DNA of 5,408 nucleotides from Actinomycetes bacterium (lineage in GTDB: Bacteria; Actinomycetota; Acidimicrobiia; Acidimicrobiales; Bog-793), in assembly GCA_021821585.1 (NCBI GenBank), contig JAKACF010000207.1, forward strand, positions 1 to 5,408, read 5' to 3'. Shown in pieces: positions 5,050 to 5,408 of this stretch. The position numbers and the translations under genes are program-made. How positions within the stretch are numbered: position 1 is the first letter of the stretch; every line of letters begins with the position of its first letter. Under the pieces are notes generated by a model. The model saw nothing but the letters and a program-made list of their open reading frames with translations. It searched no databases and was not told the origin of the DNA.

Positions 5050-5408
5050 GCATCCTCGTGGTGGACGACGAGCCGTCCCTCGTCGACACCGTCGCCACCG
5101 TGCTGCGCTACGAGGGCTACGAGGTCGCCGAGGCCCGGACCGGCCGCGACGCCCTCACGAGGGTCCAGGAGGAGCACTTCGACCTCGTGGTCCTCGACGT
5201 CATGCTGCCCGACCTCGACGGCCTCGAGGTCACGCGCCGGATGCGGGCCGACGGGATCGACGTCCCGGTGCTCTTCCTCACGGCCAAGGGGGAGGTGGAG
5301 GACCTCGTCGCCGGCCTCGGCGCCGGGGGCGACGACTACGTCGCCAAGCCCTTCTCCCTCGCCGAGGTCGTCGCCCGGGCCAAGGCGCTGCTACGGCGCT
5401 CGGGGGCC
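5046..5408 (+). CDS. Response regulator, receiver domain, probably OmpR/PhoB family (3'-truncated)
   Basis: The 121 visible residues are a complete CheY-like receiver domain. The acidic pocket is D7-D8, the phosphoacceptor is D51 in VVLDVMLPDLDG, the switch residues are T79 (FLTAK) and Y98, and the conserved Lys is K101 in KPF. The domain is followed by AKALLRRSG, the linker typical of OmpR-type regulators, so a winged-helix DNA-binding domain of about 100 residues is expected past the window end. The ATG at 5046 overlaps the hemolysin III stop, and GAGGG at 5034-5038 gives a Shine-Dalgarno 7 nt upstream. A histidine kinase gene next downstream is likely for this family but cannot be seen. 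The signal and regulon are unknown; the heptamer repeat at 4291-4308 is a candidate autoregulatory site. Confidence 0.93.
   Translation, partial: MSILVVDDEPSLVDTVATVLRYEGYEVAEARTGRDALTRVQEEHFDLVVLDVMLPDLDGLEVTRRMRADGIDVPVLFLTAKGEVEDLVAGLGAGGDDYVAKPFSLAEVVARAKALLRRSGA

Overview
The window is about 5.4 kb of very GC-rich DNA (roughly 70-75% by eye) with almost no non-coding space, GTG starts, ATGA/GTGA stop-start overlaps and strong G/C at third codon positions. Together with three enzymes of the decaprenylphosphoryl-arabinose pathway, this points to a high-GC actinobacterium. The proteins resemble their mycobacterial counterparts but are clearly diverged, so a lineage outside Mycobacteriales (for example an uncultured Acidimicrobiia-like organism) is plausible. 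That placement is inference, because no rRNA or other marker gene is present.

Region 1 (1-2857, + strand) is a tight three-gene operon. It holds a 5'-truncated UbiA-family decaprenyl-phosphate phosphoribosyltransferase, then DprE1 (the FAD oxidase half of the DPR 2'-epimerase), then DprE2 (the SDR reductase half). The first two genes share a GTGA overlap and the last two are 4 nt apart. The encoded steps make a decaprenyl-phospho-ribose precursor and epimerise it to decaprenylphosphoryl-arabinose, the lipid-linked arabinose donor for cell-wall arabinan. The phosphatase step between them is not encoded here. DprE1 has Ala at the position aligned with the benzothiazinone-reactive Cys387 of M. 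tuberculosis.

Region 2 (2865-4166, - strand) is a convergent gene for a membrane-anchored phosphodiester glycosidase-like (NAGPA-domain) protein. It has an Arg-rich cytoplasmic tail, one membrane anchor and a Pro/Ala-rich stalk. A small hairpin sits exactly over the two converging stop codons.

Region 3 (4167-4365) is a 199-bp divergent intergenic region, the only real regulatory space in the window. It holds a perfect 17-bp palindrome containing -10-like hexamers on both strands, a GC hairpin followed by a T-rich tract, and a 7-4-7 heptamer direct repeat with 11-bp period.

Region 4 (4366-5408, + strand) begins a second operon: a hemolysin III/PAQR-family seven-helix membrane protein overlapping by ATGA with an OmpR-type response regulator, which is cut off by the window end after its receiver domain. 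The direct repeat upstream has the geometry of OmpR/PhoB-family binding sites, so autoregulation by the encoded regulator is an attractive but untested idea.

No tRNA, rRNA, CRISPR array, insertion sequence or phage gene was seen.
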